A stretch of DNA of 16,082 nt from Pirellulaceae bacterium (GTDB lineage Bacteria > Planctomycetota > Planctomycetia > Pirellulales > Pirellulaceae). The stretch covers positions 1 through 16,082 of the forward strand of contig JABDKS010000224.1 in assembly GCA_013002105.1 (NCBI GenBank), given 5' to 3'. The first letter of the stretch is position 1; every line of letters starts with the position of its first letter. The position numbers and the translations under genes were made by a program. A model generated the notes under the pieces. The model was not told where the DNA came from. It worked only from the letters and a program-made list of their open reading frames with translations, and ran no database searches. Shown one piece after another: positions 14,836-16,082 of the stretch.

Positions 14836-16082
14836 ATGCCTCGCCTCGTTCGCTCACATTTGGCAGCGATCTCCATCCTACTGGCCGCCGGCATTTGCTC
14901 GTTGGTCAATGGATGCAATGGCTCTCCTGCGGAATCCGAAAACGCCAAAGTGCCCACCGGCATTAATCAATCGACTGACGCCACCTCGGCGATTGCTGCA
15001 AAAGACGATTTAACGGTGGCGAGCGAAAAGTTCCGCGACGGAGATTTTGACGCTGCGGCTGACGCGGCGTACCGGGCGCTCGTGACCGACCCCAACGACA
15101 GCGAAGCATCTTTTTTGACAGCCCAAATCGAATCGGCTCGCGGGAACCACGGCGTGGTCGCCGATCTGACCGCCGCCATCCACGTTGGCTCTCGGCGAGG
15201 CAAAAAGGCACTCGACCTGCGTGTCCGCTCGCTGGTGCAACTTTCACGACTGGACGAAGCGGCCGACGCGCTGATCGCAGGACTGCAGGCAGACCCCGAC
15301 TTGATTGCCTGGCGGCACAACGCGTGGCGGCTGTTGACGAGAATTGGTCGTCGCGAAGAAGCTTCTGATCAAGCACATCTGCTTTGTTTGCTGGGTCAAG
15401 CCAACACGCAAGAGTTACTCTCGTTGATTCGTCGCAACGACGCTTTCCCGGCGGTGTTGGCTGACGGTGATGACCCCGCTAAGTATTTCGAACCAGGATT
15501 GGGAATGGCCCGTTGGTATTTCACGCAAGAGAAGTACCGAAGAGCACTCGAGGAACTCGCGTCCCAGTACGAAACAACATTTCAAAGCTCCGCTGCCTGC
15601 CAGTTGTATGGACGCTTGTTAGCCGAGACACAGGCGTTTGAGGAGATTCCGCGCTGGCATACCAAATGCGGCGACGATGCCAAGAACCACAGTGATTACT
15701 GGGCCGCGCTGGGTACGTTTTTCTTTGACCAGCGGCAATACGAAGCTTCAGCGCGGGCGCTGCTGACGGCGGTCCAGCGCAATCCCACCGATCGTTTTTC
15801 CACCCAGCGGCTTGCCAAGGTGTTTGACGCCCTGGAGCGACCCGAGGATGGTGCCCAGTTTCGACATCGCGGAATCGAAATGTACAAAGTGGAACGAGAC
15901 GCCAAGGCGCTCACGTTGTCACCCGCGGATACGGGGACGCGACAGCGGATGACTCGTCGCGTAATGGAACTGGGCCATCCATTCCAGGCCCTGCAATGGA
16001 CGCTGCTCAGTTTGCCGGTCCAAGCTCAACAGCAAAAAGCCATCGTCAACCAACAACGAAACGCCTTGCTGCAGTCCCAGGA
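14836..16082 (+). CDS. TPR-containing lipoprotein, 5' part (continues past the window)
   Basis: The frame is open from ATG 14836 to the last base (415 codons, no stop), so the gene is truncated by the window edge. The N-terminus is a lipoprotein signal: hydrophobic LAAISILLAAGICSL, then a lipobox V24-N25-G26-C27, so the mature protein should be lipid-anchored. Helical TPR-like repeats follow, for example 61-97 (FRDGDFDAAADAAYRALVTD, then PNDSEASFLTAQ), about 215-255 and about 286-335 (YWAALGTFFFDQRQYEASAR). In planctomycetes, N-terminal TPR regions like this are sometimes followed by VCBS/ASPIC (CRTAC1-type) repeats. I cannot see the C-terminus, so this is only a possibility. Role: protein-protein interaction in the envelope. 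Confidence 0.8.
   Translation, partial: MPRLVRSHLAAISILLAAGICSLVNGCNGSPAESENAKVPTGINQSTDATSAIAAKDDLTVASEKFRDGDFDAAADAAYRALVTDPNDSEASFLTAQIESARGNHGVVADLTAAIHVGSRRGKKALDLRVRSLVQLSRLDEAADALIAGLQADPDLIAWRHNAWRLLTRIGRREEASDQAHLLCLLGQANTQELLSLIRRNDAFPAVLADGDDPAKYFEPGLGMARWYFTQEKYRRALEELASQYETTFQSSAACQLYGRLLAETQAFEEIPRWHTKCGDDAKNHSDYWAALGTFFFDQRQYEASARALLTAVQRNPTDRFSTQRLAKVFDALERPEDGAQFRHRGIEMYKVERDAKALTLSPADTGTRQRMTRRVMELGHPFQALQWTLLSLPVQAQQQKAIVNQQRNALLQSQ

Overview
The window looks like chromosomal DNA of a marine planctomycete of the Rhodopirellula/Pirellulaceae type. This is an inference from several things: moderate GC, TTG and GTG starts with almost no Shine-Dalgarno signals, the kinds of protein present (GAF-HlyD, M50-HlyD fusion, secreted FAD oxidoreductase with golvesin-like domains, a short release-factor-like protein), and a GCCAGGAC-type palindromic intergenic repeat. 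No tRNA, rRNA, transposase, phage gene or CRISPR array was seen.

Layout. Bases 1-224 hold a 56-bp perfect nested palindrome and no gene. From 225 to about 4220 four minus-strand genes run leftward: an anchored M28/glutaminyl-cyclase-like enzyme, a small three-helix membrane protein, oligoendopeptidase F, and an AlkA-type DNA glycosylase whose GTG start overlaps the pepF stop. A divergent spacer (4221-4630) carries two inverted repeats. From 4631 to 10443 four plus-strand genes are packed with overlaps: a membrane adaptor with a cytoplasmic GAF-like sensor half and a periplasmic HlyD half; a secreted HlyD-like adaptor; an M50 intramembrane metalloprotease with a PqqD-like N-terminus and its own HlyD-like C-terminus; and a GGQ release-factor-like protein. 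Then comes a 21-bp tandem minisatellite (10466-10549), a secreted FAD-dependent oxidoreductase flanked by two carbohydrate-binding-like beta domains, a NosR-like membrane flavoprotein with two covalent-FMN motifs and two CX3CP iron-sulfur motifs, a spacer with a 12-bp direct repeat, and the 5' part of a TPR lipoprotein that runs off the right edge.

How the genes may work together. The most striking unit is 4631-9854: three different HlyD-type proteins and an M50 protease with no ABC ATPase, MFS or RND pump among them. The gene order suggests one envelope machine in which cytoplasmic GAF domains sense a ligand and the M50 membrane core handles a peptide or protein, with stacked HlyD parts reaching through the periplasm. 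Its substrate is unknown. The second theme, at 10641-14662, is extracytoplasmic flavin redox chemistry: a secreted FAD enzyme next to a membrane protein that could pass electrons between its iron-sulfur centres and covalently bound FMN. The pairing is inferred from adjacency only.
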